From: Acetoanaerobium sp041831635
GTDB lineage: Bacteria > Bacillota > Clostridia > Peptostreptococcales > Filifactoraceae
Assembly: GCA_041831635.1 (NCBI GenBank)
Contig: JBHASY010000100.1
Location: 1-42,808, forward strand
DNA length: 42,808 nt
Reading direction: 5' to 3'
The translations under genes were made by a program, and so were the position numbers. Every line of letters begins with the position of its first letter. The first letter of the stretch is position 1. A model generated the notes under the pieces. It did no database searches, was not told the DNA's origin, and saw only the letters and a list, made by a program, of their open reading frames with translations. This document shows positions 24,450-34,070 of the stretch, in pieces.

Positions 24450-25391
24450 TTATATGATACCTCTATATAAATGATTATAATCATTAAGAATGAATTCTGT
24501 CAATTTTTCTGTGCTATATAAGTTTACATCGAGCCATTTTGCATCTTTATATTTTTTAAACCAAGTGAATTGCCTTTTTGCGTATCTACGACTATCTCTT
24601 TTTATTAAATCTACAGCTTCATCTAGTGATATATTCCCCGTTAAATAAGATATTATTTGCCTATATCCTATAGCTTTCATAGATTGATGTTCTGTAGTTA
24701 ATCCTTGGGCCATTAAATTCTTTACTTCATCTACTAATCCATTTTTTATCATAATATCTACTCTTTTATTTATTCTATCATATAGTATAGACCTTTCAAG
24801 AAATAAAATGTAAACTTTACTATCATACTTGGAATATTTACTTTGAGCATTTTCAAAACTCAAGAAATCGTCTTTGCTTTCCAATATTTCCAAAGCTCTA
24901 ATAACTCTTTTTGTATTATTAGGATGAATTAGAGCTGATGCCATTGGTTTTTTTTTCGTCAAAATAGAATACAAATATTCAGAGCCTTTTTCTAATAAAA
25001 TTTCATTGTATTTATTTCTTATTTCACTATCAGGAGTTGAATTATTAAAATCCATTTCATATATTATAGAATTTATATACAATCCTGTACCCCCTACTAT
25101 TATAGGAACTTTACCTCTAGAAATTATATCTTCTATTTTTTCTTCTGTAAGTTTAGAATAATCTGAAACAGTAAACTCTTCATCGGGATATAGTATATCC
25201 AGCATATGATGTTTTATTCCGGAAGTTTCGGAAGATGTAACTTTAGCTGTACCTATATCCATTTTCCTATATATTTGCATAGAGTCTGCAGATATAATTT
25301 CTCCATCTATTTTTTTTGCCAGAGATACAGAAAGAGCCGTTTTACCTACAGCAGTGGGACCTGCTATTACTATTATTTTTTTGTTTTTCAT
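24450..25391 (-). CDS. miaA: tRNA dimethylallyltransferase
   Basis: 313 residues. P-loop GPTAVGKTALS near residue 10, SADSMQIYRKMDIGTAK (DSxQ dimethylallyl acceptor region), GGTGLYINSI, and the C-terminal RDSRRYAKRQFTWFK. MiaA adds a dimethylallyl group to A37 of tRNAs reading UNN codons; MiaB, encoded upstream on the same strand, then methylthiolates it. The gene follows mutL by 10 bp, suggesting one operon running miaB-mutS-mutL-miaA-hfq. Confidence 0.97.
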   Translation of the reverse strand: MKNKKIIVIAGPTAVGKTALSVSLAKKIDGEIISADSMQIYRKMDIGTAKVTSSETSGIKHHMLDILYPDEEFTVSDYSKLTEEKIEDIISRGKVPIIVGGTGLYINSIIYEMDFNNSTPDSEIRNKYNEILLEKGSEYLYSILTKKKPMASALIHPNNTKRVIRALEILESKDDFLSFENAQSKYSKYDSKVYILFLERSILYDRINKRVDIMIKNGLVDEVKNLMAQGLTTEHQSMKAIGYRQIISYLTGNISLDEAVDLIKRDSRRYAKRQFTWFKKYKDAKWLDVNLYSTEKLTEFILNDYNHLYRGII

Positions 25392-25401
25392 ACTTACCTC
25401 T

Positions 25402-27354
25402 TTACACTATTCTTTTAAACATTTTTTCTAGTTCATATTTACTAAATTCTATAGTTATAGGTCTTCCATGAGGACAAGAGTACTTATTCTTACATAAATC
25501 TAAATTTTTTAAAATCTGAGATATTTCTATTTCAAGTAATTTGTCACTTGCTTTTACTGCTGATTTACAGGCTTTAGATGCAATTTTTTCTTTTAATTCA
25601 TCTGATGTATAATCCTGTTTTGAAAAACTATTTATAAGTTCGTTCGCTAAGTTAATCGCCTCATTTTGGCTAAAAATATTTGGTATTGCTCTTATGACTA
25701 TAGACTCTTGAGAAAATATTTCTGCTTCAAATCCATAGTCATTAAGTAAGTTTATTATATCATCAGTATAAACAGAAGTATTAAATGGTATATTGAATGA
25801 AATAGGCATTAACAAAATTTGAGATGATATTTTATTGTTCCTATATGAGTTAAGATATTTTTCGTACAATATTCTTTCATGAGCGGCGTGCTGGTCAATC
25901 AAATATAAAGATTCTTCATATTGCGTTATGATATAGGAGTTAATAAAAACTCCAATTACATAAAGGTCTACGTAATTAAATTTATATTTGGAATTTTCAA
26001 AGATATTTTGGTTTGCAACATTTTCAATATTATTTGATATATCAATATCATCTATATTTTTTTGTTCAATATTATTTTCGGATTTCAAGTCTACAAAATA
26101 TCCGGTGTTAAGACTTTCGTTTATATAAATATTATTTTGGATATTTTCTTTTTTTACTATATTATCCACTGAAGTTTTACTTCCCTCATCTATAAGGAAA
26201 TCATCGGTTATAACATAGATATTGTCTGTAAAAATTTTTTCATTATCTTTAGAAACAAATTCCATATCCTTTATAAAATCATCTAAATTTATATTTTCCA
26301 GTTCGTCTTTTTTTGATTTTTTATATTTTGAACTCAAGTTTAATTTAGGGATCATAACAGATTTAGATAGTTTTGATTTGATATGATTAAACAAAACTTC
26401 TCTAAGCTCATTTTCATTTGAAAATTTAACCTCTAATTTATTCGGGTGTATGTTCACATCTATAAAAGCAGGGTCGATATTTAAGTTAATTAAAAAAACA
26501 GGGAATCTATTTACGGTTATAAATTGACTATAAGCCTCTTCGACCATAGAGGTGATGAGTTTACTTTTTACTACTCTTTTGTTTACAAATACATACTGAT
26601 TTTTTCTATTATGAGCCATAATAGAATTATCGCCTAGAAATCCTTCTATGCCATAGTTCCCTATATATTCAATAGGAAGTTCGGCTATGGAAGTTTCAAA
26701 TGTATTTTTGTAAATATTATTCATTGTTCCTGAAAAAGTGGTATTCCCAAGTGTAGTTAAGATAATTTTACTATTATTTATATATTTAAACTTTATAGAT
26801 TTGTTAATAAGTGCCAATTTTTCTACGATATCGTTAATTTTTGAAGTTTCAGCCTGATTGCTTTTTAAGAAATTTTTTCTGGCCGGAGTGTTATATAACA
26901 AATCTTCAATTATAATAGTTGTGCCATCTTTTGCGCCTACTTTTTCTTTTTTTTCTATTATTCCACCCTTAATAACTAGAGTAGTTCCTAAAAAATCATC
27001 TTTAGTTTTAGTGGTAATAGAAACTTTTGAAACAGCGGCTATACTTGCCAATGCCTCTCCTCTAAATCCATTTGTAGACAAGGTACAAAAATCTGCAAGT
27101 GAAGCAATTTTGCTAGTAGTATGTCTTTCAAAAGCAAGCTCTATATCCTCTTCATTTATTCCTATACCGTCATCAGTTACACGAATGTAAGTTTTTCCAC
27201 CATCTTTAATTTCTAAAACTACATTAGATGCTCGTGCGTCAATAGAATTCTCTATAAGTTCTTTAACTATAGATGCAGGGTTTTCTACAACTTCTCCTGC
27301 TGCTATTAAACTAATAGTTTTTTCATCTAGCTGTTTAATTTTATTTTCATTCAT
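25402..27354 (-). CDS. mutL: DNA mismatch repair protein MutL
   Basis: 650 residues. The N-terminal GHKL ATPase has IAAGEVVENPASIVKEL, DDGIGI and TNGFRGEALASI. The C-terminal domain carries the nicking-endonuclease motif DQHAAHERILYEK and the metal-site partners ACKSAVKA and CPHGRP, so this is the endonuclease-active type found where MutH is missing. The linker (about residues 340-440) is Asn/Ile-rich and poorly conserved. It acts with MutS, encoded 5 bp upstream, in post-replication repair. Confidence 0.97.
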   Translation of the reverse strand: MNENKIKQLDEKTISLIAAGEVVENPASIVKELIENSIDARASNVVLEIKDGGKTYIRVTDDGIGINEEDIELAFERHTTSKIASLADFCTLSTNGFRGEALASIAAVSKVSITTKTKDDFLGTTLVIKGGIIEKKEKVGAKDGTTIIIEDLLYNTPARKNFLKSNQAETSKINDIVEKLALINKSIKFKYINNSKIILTTLGNTTFSGTMNNIYKNTFETSIAELPIEYIGNYGIEGFLGDNSIMAHNRKNQYVFVNKRVVKSKLITSMVEEAYSQFITVNRFPVFLINLNIDPAFIDVNIHPNKLEVKFSNENELREVLFNHIKSKLSKSVMIPKLNLSSKYKKSKKDELENINLDDFIKDMEFVSKDNEKIFTDNIYVITDDFLIDEGSKTSVDNIVKKENIQNNIYINESLNTGYFVDLKSENNIEQKNIDDIDISNNIENVANQNIFENSKYKFNYVDLYVIGVFINSYIITQYEESLYLIDQHAAHERILYEKYLNSYRNNKISSQILLMPISFNIPFNTSVYTDDIINLLNDYGFEAEIFSQESIVIRAIPNIFSQNEAINLANELINSFSKQDYTSDELKEKIASKACKSAVKASDKLLEIEISQILKNLDLCKNKYSCPHGRPITIEFSKYELEKMFKRIV

Positions 27355-27359
27355 ATTAG

Positions 27360-29933
27360 CTATCTTCCTAACTTGTTTTTTAAATTATTGAGAATAGTAA
27401 GTGCTTCAAATGGAGTTGTGTTATTTAAGTCTAATGATTTTATTTCTGAAATTATGTTATCATAAAAATACTGCTCTAACGATAACTGAGTATTTTCTTT
27501 TTCATAATTTTTTTTATTAGGCTTAGTTTCAGGTTTATAAACAGAAACATTTGTTTCTAAATTTTCTAGAGTATCTTGTGCCAATTTTATAATCTGTTTA
27601 GGCAAATTTGCTAGCATGGCTACGTGGATACCATAACTTTTGTCAGCTTTTCCTTTTATTATCTTTCTGATGAAATTGATATTACCATTTACTTCTTCTA
27701 CCAGCATAGAATAATTCTGAATATTTTTTGATGTGTCTTCGAGCGAGGTTATTTCGTGATAGTGAGTAGACACTAAAGTTTTGGCCTTTATGTGTTCTTC
27801 TATATATTTTATCACTGCAAAAGCTATGCTCATACCGTCATAGGTACTAGTTCCTCTGCCTATTTCATCTAAAATAATAAAACTATTGGAAGATGCATTT
27901 TTAAGAATATTAGCGACTTCTATCATTTCTACCATAAAGGTACTTTGCCCCTGAGATAAATCGTCACTAGCCCCTATTCTGGTAAAAATTCTATCTATCA
28001 AGCAAATTTCAGCTTTAGAACAAGGTACAAAGCTACCTATATGTGCTAATAGTAAAATTATGGCTACCTGCCTCATATAAGTGGATTTCCCAGCCATATT
28101 CGGACCGGTTATGATTTGAATTATTCCATCTTTAATAGTAGTGTCATTAGGAACAAACATATAATCTGAAGTCATTTTTTCTATTACAGGATGACGTCCG
28201 TCTCTTAATTTGATATATCCTTTATCGTTAATTTCAGGTCTTATAAAATTATTATTATAAGCTATAGTTGCCAGTGATTGATAACAGTCTAAAGTAGCAA
28301 TCACTTTTGAAGTTGATAATAAACTGTCTATATGTTTTTTCAGTTCTGTTTTCACATTTTCAAAAATTTCTTTTTCAAGCAAGTCTGCTTTATCTCTGGC
28401 ATTAAGTATTTTTTCTTCTAACACCTTTAATTCTTCACTTATAAAACGTTCTCCATTAGTAAGTGTTTGTTTGCGAATATAATCCAATGGAATTTCAAAG
28501 TTTTTCAAATTTGCTTTTGTTATTTCTATATAATAACCAAAAACCTTGTTATAGCCAATTTTTAATGTTTTAATACCTGTTTTTTCTCGTTCTCTTTGCT
28601 CTATATCTAATATCATTTCAGCCGAATGATCTATTAAATTCCTAAGTTCGGATAGTTCACTATTAAAAGAAGATTTGATTATATATTTTTCTTTTGAGTT
28701 AATTTCTTTGTCAGATATAGATAGATCTATCAATTCAAAAACATAATCTAAGTCCGGGATATCTAAATAAATTTTTTTTAAAAGTTCAAACTTACTTAAA
28801 GCCATAAGCTTCTTTAAATTTATTATCATAGAACTAGATTCTTTTAATCTGAGTATGTCGTCAGGTTTTATGGAATCATAAGATAATTTCTGGCATATTC
28901 TTTCCAAATCATAAATTCCGTTTAAAACATCTCTTATTTTCAATGTGATTTCAGAATTTTGGAATAACAAATCTACATAATCAAGACGAGCGTTTATGTT
29001 ACTCTTATTTTTAAGTGGATAAAGTAGCCAATTTTTCAACATCCTGGCTCCCATAGCTGTTTTGGTATCGTCAAGTATCCAAAATAAAGAGCCTTGTTTT
29101 TTTGAACGTCTGATAGTTTCTATTATTTCAAGATTTTTTAAAGTAACATGATCTATAGTAAGAGAATCTACATTGTCTTTTTGCGTTAGATTTAGGTTTA
29201 AAGATTTTTGAGTATAGTAGATGTATCTGTATATTTTATATAATGAAAGTGGTATATTAGTGTTCAGGTTGTTTTCTTCTAACCAAGTTTTGTCTACGAA
29301 CTCTTCGGAAATATTTACAATAATATCATTTTCGTTTATATATGAATTTATAGATTTGATATTTTTATCTAAATCATAATCTAAAATATTTTTACTTATA
29401 GTGTCGGTTATAATTTCGCTGGGATTTATTTTGAAAAACAAGTCACTCAGTTCACTTTTATCAGCTACTTTTGTATTTAATTCCCCTGTGGAAATGTCTA
29501 TATATGAAATGTCAATACTAGTATTGTTAATAATAAGAGAGAGTAAGTAATTGTTTTTTTCTCTATCTATTATATTTTCATCTATTACAGTACCTGGTGT
29601 TATTATTTTGACAACTTCTCTTTTGACAAGTCCTTTTGCTTGAGATGGGTCTTCTACCTGCTCGCAAATAGCAACTTTTTTGCCTGCCAGTATAAGCTTC
29701 TGGACATAACCTTGAGAACTGTGATAAGGAACACCACACATAGGAGCTCTTTCTTCTAAACCACAAGCTTTTCCTGTTAGAGCTATATCAAGAATTTCAG
29801 ATGCAGTTGCAGCATCTTCAAAAAACATTTCATAAAAATCTCCCAACCTAAAAAACAGTATACAATCTTTATGTTTTTCTTTGGTTTCTATATATTGTTG
29901 CATCATAGGTGTAAGTTTTTCCAAGAATGTCAC
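27360..29933 (-). CDS. mutS: DNA mismatch repair protein MutS
   Basis: 857 residues. The N-terminal mismatch-binding domain has the FYEMF wedge motif in FFRLGDFYEMFFEDA. The C-terminal ATPase has Walker A GPNMAGKSTYMRQ, FMVEMIEVANIL, Walker B FIILDEIGRGTSTYDG and STHYHEI. Full length, recognising mismatches and small loops. The start is a GTG (MTFLEKL) with only a weak ribosome site, so a low initiation rate is possible; a nearby in-frame alternative is not better supported. MiaB ends 28 bp upstream. Confidence 0.97.
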   Translation of the reverse strand: MTFLEKLTPMMQQYIETKEKHKDCILFFRLGDFYEMFFEDAATASEILDIALTGKACGLEERAPMCGVPYHSSQGYVQKLILAGKKVAICEQVEDPSQAKGLVKREVVKIITPGTVIDENIIDREKNNYLLSLIINNTSIDISYIDISTGELNTKVADKSELSDLFFKINPSEIITDTISKNILDYDLDKNIKSINSYINENDIIVNISEEFVDKTWLEENNLNTNIPLSLYKIYRYIYYTQKSLNLNLTQKDNVDSLTIDHVTLKNLEIIETIRRSKKQGSLFWILDDTKTAMGARMLKNWLLYPLKNKSNINARLDYVDLLFQNSEITLKIRDVLNGIYDLERICQKLSYDSIKPDDILRLKESSSMIINLKKLMALSKFELLKKIYLDIPDLDYVFELIDLSISDKEINSKEKYIIKSSFNSELSELRNLIDHSAEMILDIEQREREKTGIKTLKIGYNKVFGYYIEITKANLKNFEIPLDYIRKQTLTNGERFISEELKVLEEKILNARDKADLLEKEIFENVKTELKKHIDSLLSTSKVIATLDCYQSLATIAYNNNFIRPEINDKGYIKLRDGRHPVIEKMTSDYMFVPNDTTIKDGIIQIITGPNMAGKSTYMRQVAIILLLAHIGSFVPCSKAEICLIDRIFTRIGASDDLSQGQSTFMVEMIEVANILKNASSNSFIILDEIGRGTSTYDGMSIAFAVIKYIEEHIKAKTLVSTHYHEITSLEDTSKNIQNYSMLVEEVNGNINFIRKIIKGKADKSYGIHVAMLANLPKQIIKLAQDTLENLETNVSVYKPETKPNKKNYEKENTQLSLEQYFYDNIISEIKSLDLNNTTPFEALTILNNLKNKLGR

Positions 29934-29961
29934 CCCATAATCTATTCAAAATAGCACCCTA

Positions 29962-31392
29962 TTAGAGTGCTATCCCATTTAAAGAAAAAGATTTCGCCTC
30001 AGTAATTTTTACATTTACTAAAGAACCAATCATAGATTCATCGCCTATAAAATTAACTAATTTATTTTGTCTTGTTCTGCCTGTAAGTCTGGTTTTATCT
30101 TTTTTACTAAATCCCTCCACTAAAACCTCAACGATTTCGCCATTGTATTTAGCATTTTTAAGTTCGGCTATTTCATTTGCTTTAGAAAGGAGTCTGTTAA
30201 ACCTATATTTTTTAATAGACTCGTCTATATGATTATCCATTTTTTCTGCAACAGTGCCTTTTCTAATAGAATAAATAAACATAAAAGCTGAATCATACTG
30301 AACCTTTTCTATTATATCTAAAGTATCCAGGAAATCTTCTTCAGTTTCTCCGGGAAATCCCACCATAATATCTGTAGTAAGTGCCACATCAGGAATTTTA
30401 ATTTTAATTCTGTTTATTAAATTTATATATTGCTCTTTAGTATAATGTCTGTTCATTTTTTTAAGTACAGTTGTGCTACCGGATTGAACAGGTAAGTGTA
30501 TACTTTCACAGACTTTATCGAGATTTGCAACTGCATCTATGAGTTCTTCAGAGATGTCTTTCGGGTGGGAGGTCATAAATCTTATACGTTCGAGTCCTTT
30601 AATACTGTTTAACATCGTGAGAAGTTTCGCAAAAGAAAATTTATCTTCAAAATCATTTCCATACGAGTTAACATTTTGACCTAATAAAGTAATCTCTTTT
30701 ACTCCATTTTTTGCCAAATTCTCTACTTCTTTAATAATATCTTCTGGATTTCTACTTCTTTCTCTACCTCTGGTATAAGGAACTATACAGTACGTACAGA
30801 AATTATTACAACCATACATTATATTTACAAAAGCTTTTAAATCATATCTTCTAACAGATGGTAGTCCCTCAATAACATTTCCGTCAATATCCCAAACATC
30901 AATTAAGGTTTTTAAATCTCCTGATAGATATTTAAGTAACAGTTCAGGAAATTTATATAAATTATGAGTTCCAAAGACCAAGCTGACATGAGGAAAGTTT
31001 TTCTTTATTTCCTCTACTACATGTTCTTGTTGCATCATACAGCCACAAACAGCTATAATTAAGTCTGTATTTTTCGCTTTTAGTTTTTTTAAAGCATGTA
31101 GGTTTCCATATACTCTCAACTCGGCATTTTCTCTTACAGCACAGGTGTTAAAAATAATTATGTCGGCTTCTTCTAAAGAATTTGCTAAATCTATATTCAT
31201 CATATCAAACATACCTGCCAAATTTTCCGAATCGTGTTCATTCATTTGGCAACCAAAGGTTTGAATAAAATAAGTTTGATATCTTCCATTTTTTTTAAAA
31301 AAATCTTCATTCATTTGTGATAACAAATTTATATTATATTGTTGCATTAAAATTTCATCTTGTGATATTTGTTTTGCTTTACTTCTTTGCAT
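29962..31392 (-). CDS. miaB: tRNA-2-methylthio-N6-dimethylallyladenosine synthase
   Basis: 476 residues from the ATG at 31392, chosen because GGAG lies 10 nt upstream; the ATG three codons earlier leaves only 1 nt. The UPF0004 domain has TFGCQMNEHDSE, FNTCAVRENAE and CGCMMQ, whose cysteines bind the auxiliary 4Fe-4S cluster. The radical SAM core has YGCNNFCTYCIVPYTRGRE (CxxxCxxC). A TRAM domain closes the protein. It inserts the methylthio group on i6A37, following MiaA. The N-terminal extension before the catalytic domain (about 40 residues) is usual in clostridia. Confidence 0.96.
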   Translation of the reverse strand: MQRSKAKQISQDEILMQQYNINLLSQMNEDFFKKNGRYQTYFIQTFGCQMNEHDSENLAGMFDMMNIDLANSLEEADIIIFNTCAVRENAELRVYGNLHALKKLKAKNTDLIIAVCGCMMQQEHVVEEIKKNFPHVSLVFGTHNLYKFPELLLKYLSGDLKTLIDVWDIDGNVIEGLPSVRRYDLKAFVNIMYGCNNFCTYCIVPYTRGRERSRNPEDIIKEVENLAKNGVKEITLLGQNVNSYGNDFEDKFSFAKLLTMLNSIKGLERIRFMTSHPKDISEELIDAVANLDKVCESIHLPVQSGSTTVLKKMNRHYTKEQYINLINRIKIKIPDVALTTDIMVGFPGETEEDFLDTLDIIEKVQYDSAFMFIYSIRKGTVAEKMDNHIDESIKKYRFNRLLSKANEIAELKNAKYNGEIVEVLVEGFSKKDKTRLTGRTRQNKLVNFIGDESMIGSLVNVKITEAKSFSLNGIAL

Positions 31393-31421
31393 TAAGTTCA
31401 TTCTCCGTTCTGATACAATAA

Positions 31422-31817
31422 TTAGTTTGATGTAAGTGGAACTACTTCAATTTTAATTTTTGTTGAACTTAGTTCCTGTTTTAATTTAAAGATAACGCTA
31501 TCTTTTTCATTTTGCAGTCTCGTTTCTCCCAAAATCATATAATCAATATCATTTTCTATAGCAAATTTTGACAATGTATTTAAAATGTCATTAGACTTTA
31601 AAACCGTTACACTAGCACCATATTTTTTCGATTCTTCAAAAAGGTATTCTAGTGCCTCTGCTGACTTAGGATCCTCGATTACCTTTATATCTCTAGTTGC
31701 AACATGCAAAACAAAAATTTCCGTATCCTTACTTTGGGTAATTTCGATACCTTTTTTTATAAGTCGTTCACAAGTTTTTTGTTCAGTGACACAAACCATA
31801 ATCTTTTGATTTATCAT
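31422..31817 (-). CDS. Universal stress protein A-like protein
   Basis: 131 residues with the alternating alpha/beta pattern of a UspA/KdpD-type nucleotide-binding fold: MVCVTEQKTCERLIKKGIEI, then strands IFVLHVA and ASVTVLKS, then DYMILGETR. The classic ATP-binding G-x2-G-x9-G loop is not evident, so nucleotide binding is doubtful. It is 20 bp upstream of miaB on the same strand. No specific function can be assigned. Confidence 0.6.
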   Translation of the reverse strand: MINQKIMVCVTEQKTCERLIKKGIEITQSKDTEIFVLHVATRDIKVIEDPKSAEALEYLFEESKKYGASVTVLKSNDILNTLSKFAIENDIDYMILGETRLQNEKDSVIFKLKQELSSTKIKIEVVPLTSN

Positions 31818-31860
31818 GATTTACTCCTTTGATAATAGTTCACATTTGATTATAGCACAA

Positions 31861-31887
31861 TAAAAGGATTAACATTAAATTAATCCT
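31861..31887 (-). terminator. Terminator downstream of the GNAT gene
   Basis: AGGATTAA (31865-31872) and TTAATCCT (31880-31887) form an 8-bp stem with a 7-nt loop. On the - strand a TTTTATT tract follows, consistent with rho-independent termination of the acetyltransferase transcript. Confidence 0.6.
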
Positions 31888-31941
31888 CTTTAATAATTAT
31901 GTACATATCATCAAGCGTTATTGTAAATTATATCATATTAG

Positions 31942-32370
31942 TTAAAATTTATCTAGATAAAGCAGTTTAAAACTATCTGTCTCTTCTTTATATCCTAATC
32001 TTTTAAAAGCACTAAGTGACGATATATTAGTTTCTCGAATTAAAGCAGTCGACAAAGTTACATCTTTCTTTTTAAACTCTTTTATTATTAACGCAATCAT
32101 AGTTTTTGCTATACCCTGATTTTGATACTCTTTGCACACTGCAATTAAATCTATCCATACTCCAAAATAATGAGGATTTTGTACTTCAAGTAAGCCTATA
32201 TACCCTACAGGCATATCGTCTATATAATAAATATATGTAGTATAATTTTTGTTCTTGTTAAGTCTTACAGAAAGTTCTTCTGCGTCATAAGGAATGTCAT
32301 TAAAAGATCTCTCGTCAATATAAATTAAATCACAAGACATTTTATGAGAGTAGTCGTATTTTTTCAGCAT
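31942..32370 (-). CDS. GNAT-family N-acetyltransferase
   Basis: 142 residues from the ATG at 32370, chosen because AAGGAAAG lies 10 nt upstream; a TTG 24 codons earlier could add residues but has no visible site. The GNAT core is clear: YYIDDMPVGYIGLLE (beta4), WIDLIAVCKEYQNQGIAKTMIALI with the acetyl-CoA pyrophosphate loop Q-N-Q-G-I-A, and NISSLSAFKRLGYKEE at the C-terminus. The acyl acceptor is unknown. It appears to be a single-gene unit with its own terminator. Confidence 0.8.
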   Translation of the reverse strand: MLKKYDYSHKMSCDLIYIDERSFNDIPYDAEELSVRLNKNKNYTTYIYYIDDMPVGYIGLLEVQNPHYFGVWIDLIAVCKEYQNQGIAKTMIALIIKEFKKKDVTLSTALIRETNISSLSAFKRLGYKEETDSFKLLYLDKF

Positions 32371-32524
32371 ATCAAGTTCACTTTCCTTTATTATTTTTGA
32401 TTTTATTAAAAAAAAATCACAAAGTTGTATGCACTGAAACAAAATTATCAGAACTTTTATTTATACTTTATTAGCTAATTTCAAAAAAATCAATACAAAC
32501 TATAGATTGTATCTTCTTTAACAT

Positions 32525-32581
32525 AAAAAAGCTATACCTAAATTGTAAGAAAATATTTTTTCTTTTAATAGATATAGCTTT
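32525..32581 (-). terminator. Terminator of the aminotransferase gene
   Basis: AAAGCTATA (32528-32536) pairs with TATAGCTTT (32573-32581) across a long A/T-rich loop. On the - strand a run of T's follows the stem. It sits just after the aminotransferase stop. Confidence 0.55.
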
Positions 32582-32597
32582 AAATTTAATTATTTAA

Positions 32598-33914
32598 CTA
32601 TCTTTGAGCTTCAAACGCTCTTAACAGTTTTACAAATAGTTCAGGAATCTTAGCCATATTTTCAGGAGATTCAACGAAAGAAATTCTAAACTGTGTACTT
32701 CCAGGATTAACTTCTCCTTCTTTTATATCGTAGAAACCTTTCATAGGAGCCACTAGTAAAGTAGTTTCTACTCCATCTATATCAACAGCACCTTCATAAG
32801 CACAGTATAAAACAAAGTCTATAGAGTCAAATCCAGGTTTAACAACATTTCTAACATCTATAACTGTATAGATAGAGGCATCTGGGCTAGAAACTACCAG
32901 ACCGGGTTCTTGTTCTTTTAATCCGTTATATACCATTACGATTTGTTTTTTGTAGTATTCACGAAGTTCTGAGCACCAAGCTGCAATTTGTTCTTTGCTT
33001 TCATGAGCAAGTGCAGCAAAGATATATTGTCCTAAAACATTTGCACAAAGGTTAGCAGTATATTCTGCTACAGATCTGTTGTTAAACTCAGGGCTATCAG
33101 TAATTACAGCACCTATTCTTAAACCACAAGCATTCCACACTTTTGAAGCTGTTTCAATACTTATTCTTCTTCCTTCTATTCCAGGAACATCAGCATCTGA
33201 CAATCCCCAGATACTTACTAAAGGTTTATCTTCGTGGTAATACAGTTCACGATATGCTTCATCACTCACCATCCACATATTGTACTTAACACAAAGTTTA
33301 GCAAGATCTTTCATATTTTCATAATCATATAATTGACCTGTTGGGTTGTCGTAAGGAATTACCAGTAATGCTCCAGGATTATGTGTTTTAATCATTTCTT
33401 CGATTTCACTTACTTCAGGGAGAGTAAATTTGCCGTTATCTGCAAGTTTACGTTTGATAGTAACAGTTTTTCTCCCGATTCTTTCAGCAAAAGAAATGTA
33501 GTTAGTATAAGCCGGGTCTATCATCATTAGAGGTTTTTCATCAGTTCCAGCAGGACCGCAAGTTCCAAGTAGAAGTAGTTCCATTCCTGAAGAACCTCCA
33601 TCAGTAACTTGAACATGTAGTTTGCTAGTATCAAAACCTTCGCATTTTAATATGTTTTTGAATGCTTCTTGACACTCAGGAAGCCCAGCAGTACCTGAAT
33701 ATCTAATAACCCCTTTTGAAAATGGGCTATCCGGTGCATCCAGGTTAAACATTCTTTTTTGCATAGCAGGATTTGTTGGTAAAGAAACATTACCGATACC
33801 TACATTTATAACCGCTTGGGGTTTAACTTTTCTTTCGTCATATTTCATTTGTGCTAAACGAACATCTGATGGTGTTCTTGACTCGAAATGAGCCGATAAA
33901 ACAGGTTTACTCAT
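32598..33914 (-). CDS. PLP-dependent class I/II aminotransferase
   Basis: 438 residues from the ATG at 33914, supported by GAGGGGAG upstream; the longer in-frame start at 33965 is not. Fold-type I features: VTDGGSSGMELLLLGTCGPAGT (cofactor phosphate region), VIPYDNPTGQLYDYE (Asn and Asp cofactor contacts), MVSDEAYRELYY, and the Schiff-base Lys in SIETASKVWNACGLRIG. The substrate cannot be told; aspartate/alanine-type amino acids are usual for the clade. Its codon use looks like that of a well-expressed gene. It lies between two apparent terminators and may be monocistronic. Confidence 0.85.
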   Translation of the reverse strand: MSKPVLSAHFESRTPSDVRLAQMKYDERKVKPQAVINVGIGNVSLPTNPAMQKRMFNLDAPDSPFSKGVIRYSGTAGLPECQEAFKNILKCEGFDTSKLHVQVTDGGSSGMELLLLGTCGPAGTDEKPLMMIDPAYTNYISFAERIGRKTVTIKRKLADNGKFTLPEVSEIEEMIKTHNPGALLVIPYDNPTGQLYDYENMKDLAKLCVKYNMWMVSDEAYRELYYHEDKPLVSIWGLSDADVPGIEGRRISIETASKVWNACGLRIGAVITDSPEFNNRSVAEYTANLCANVLGQYIFAALAHESKEQIAAWCSELREYYKKQIVMVYNGLKEQEPGLVVSSPDASIYTVIDVRNVVKPGFDSIDFVLYCAYEGAVDIDGVETTLLVAPMKGFYDIKEGEVNPGSTQFRISFVESPENMAKIPELFVKLLRAFEAQR

Positions 33915-34052
33915 TCTTAATAACTCCCCTCTTGGATAAAATTTTATTTTAAAATCCACAAACATACCTTAGAAAGTACATTCAACTTTATTGTAGCACT
34001 ATATATGACTTATTTCACTAGTTAATTTTGAAATGTATACATAAAAAAATAA

Positions 34053-34070
34053 TTATTTAAGTTTAAATAA
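34053..34070 (-). terminator. Weak A/T hairpin at the 3' end of the PHP gene
   Basis: TTATTTAA (34053-34060) and TTAAATAA (34063-34070) can pair, overlapping the PHP stop codon, and the - strand continues into a T-rich tract. The all-A/T stem is weak, so the call is tentative. Confidence 0.35.
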
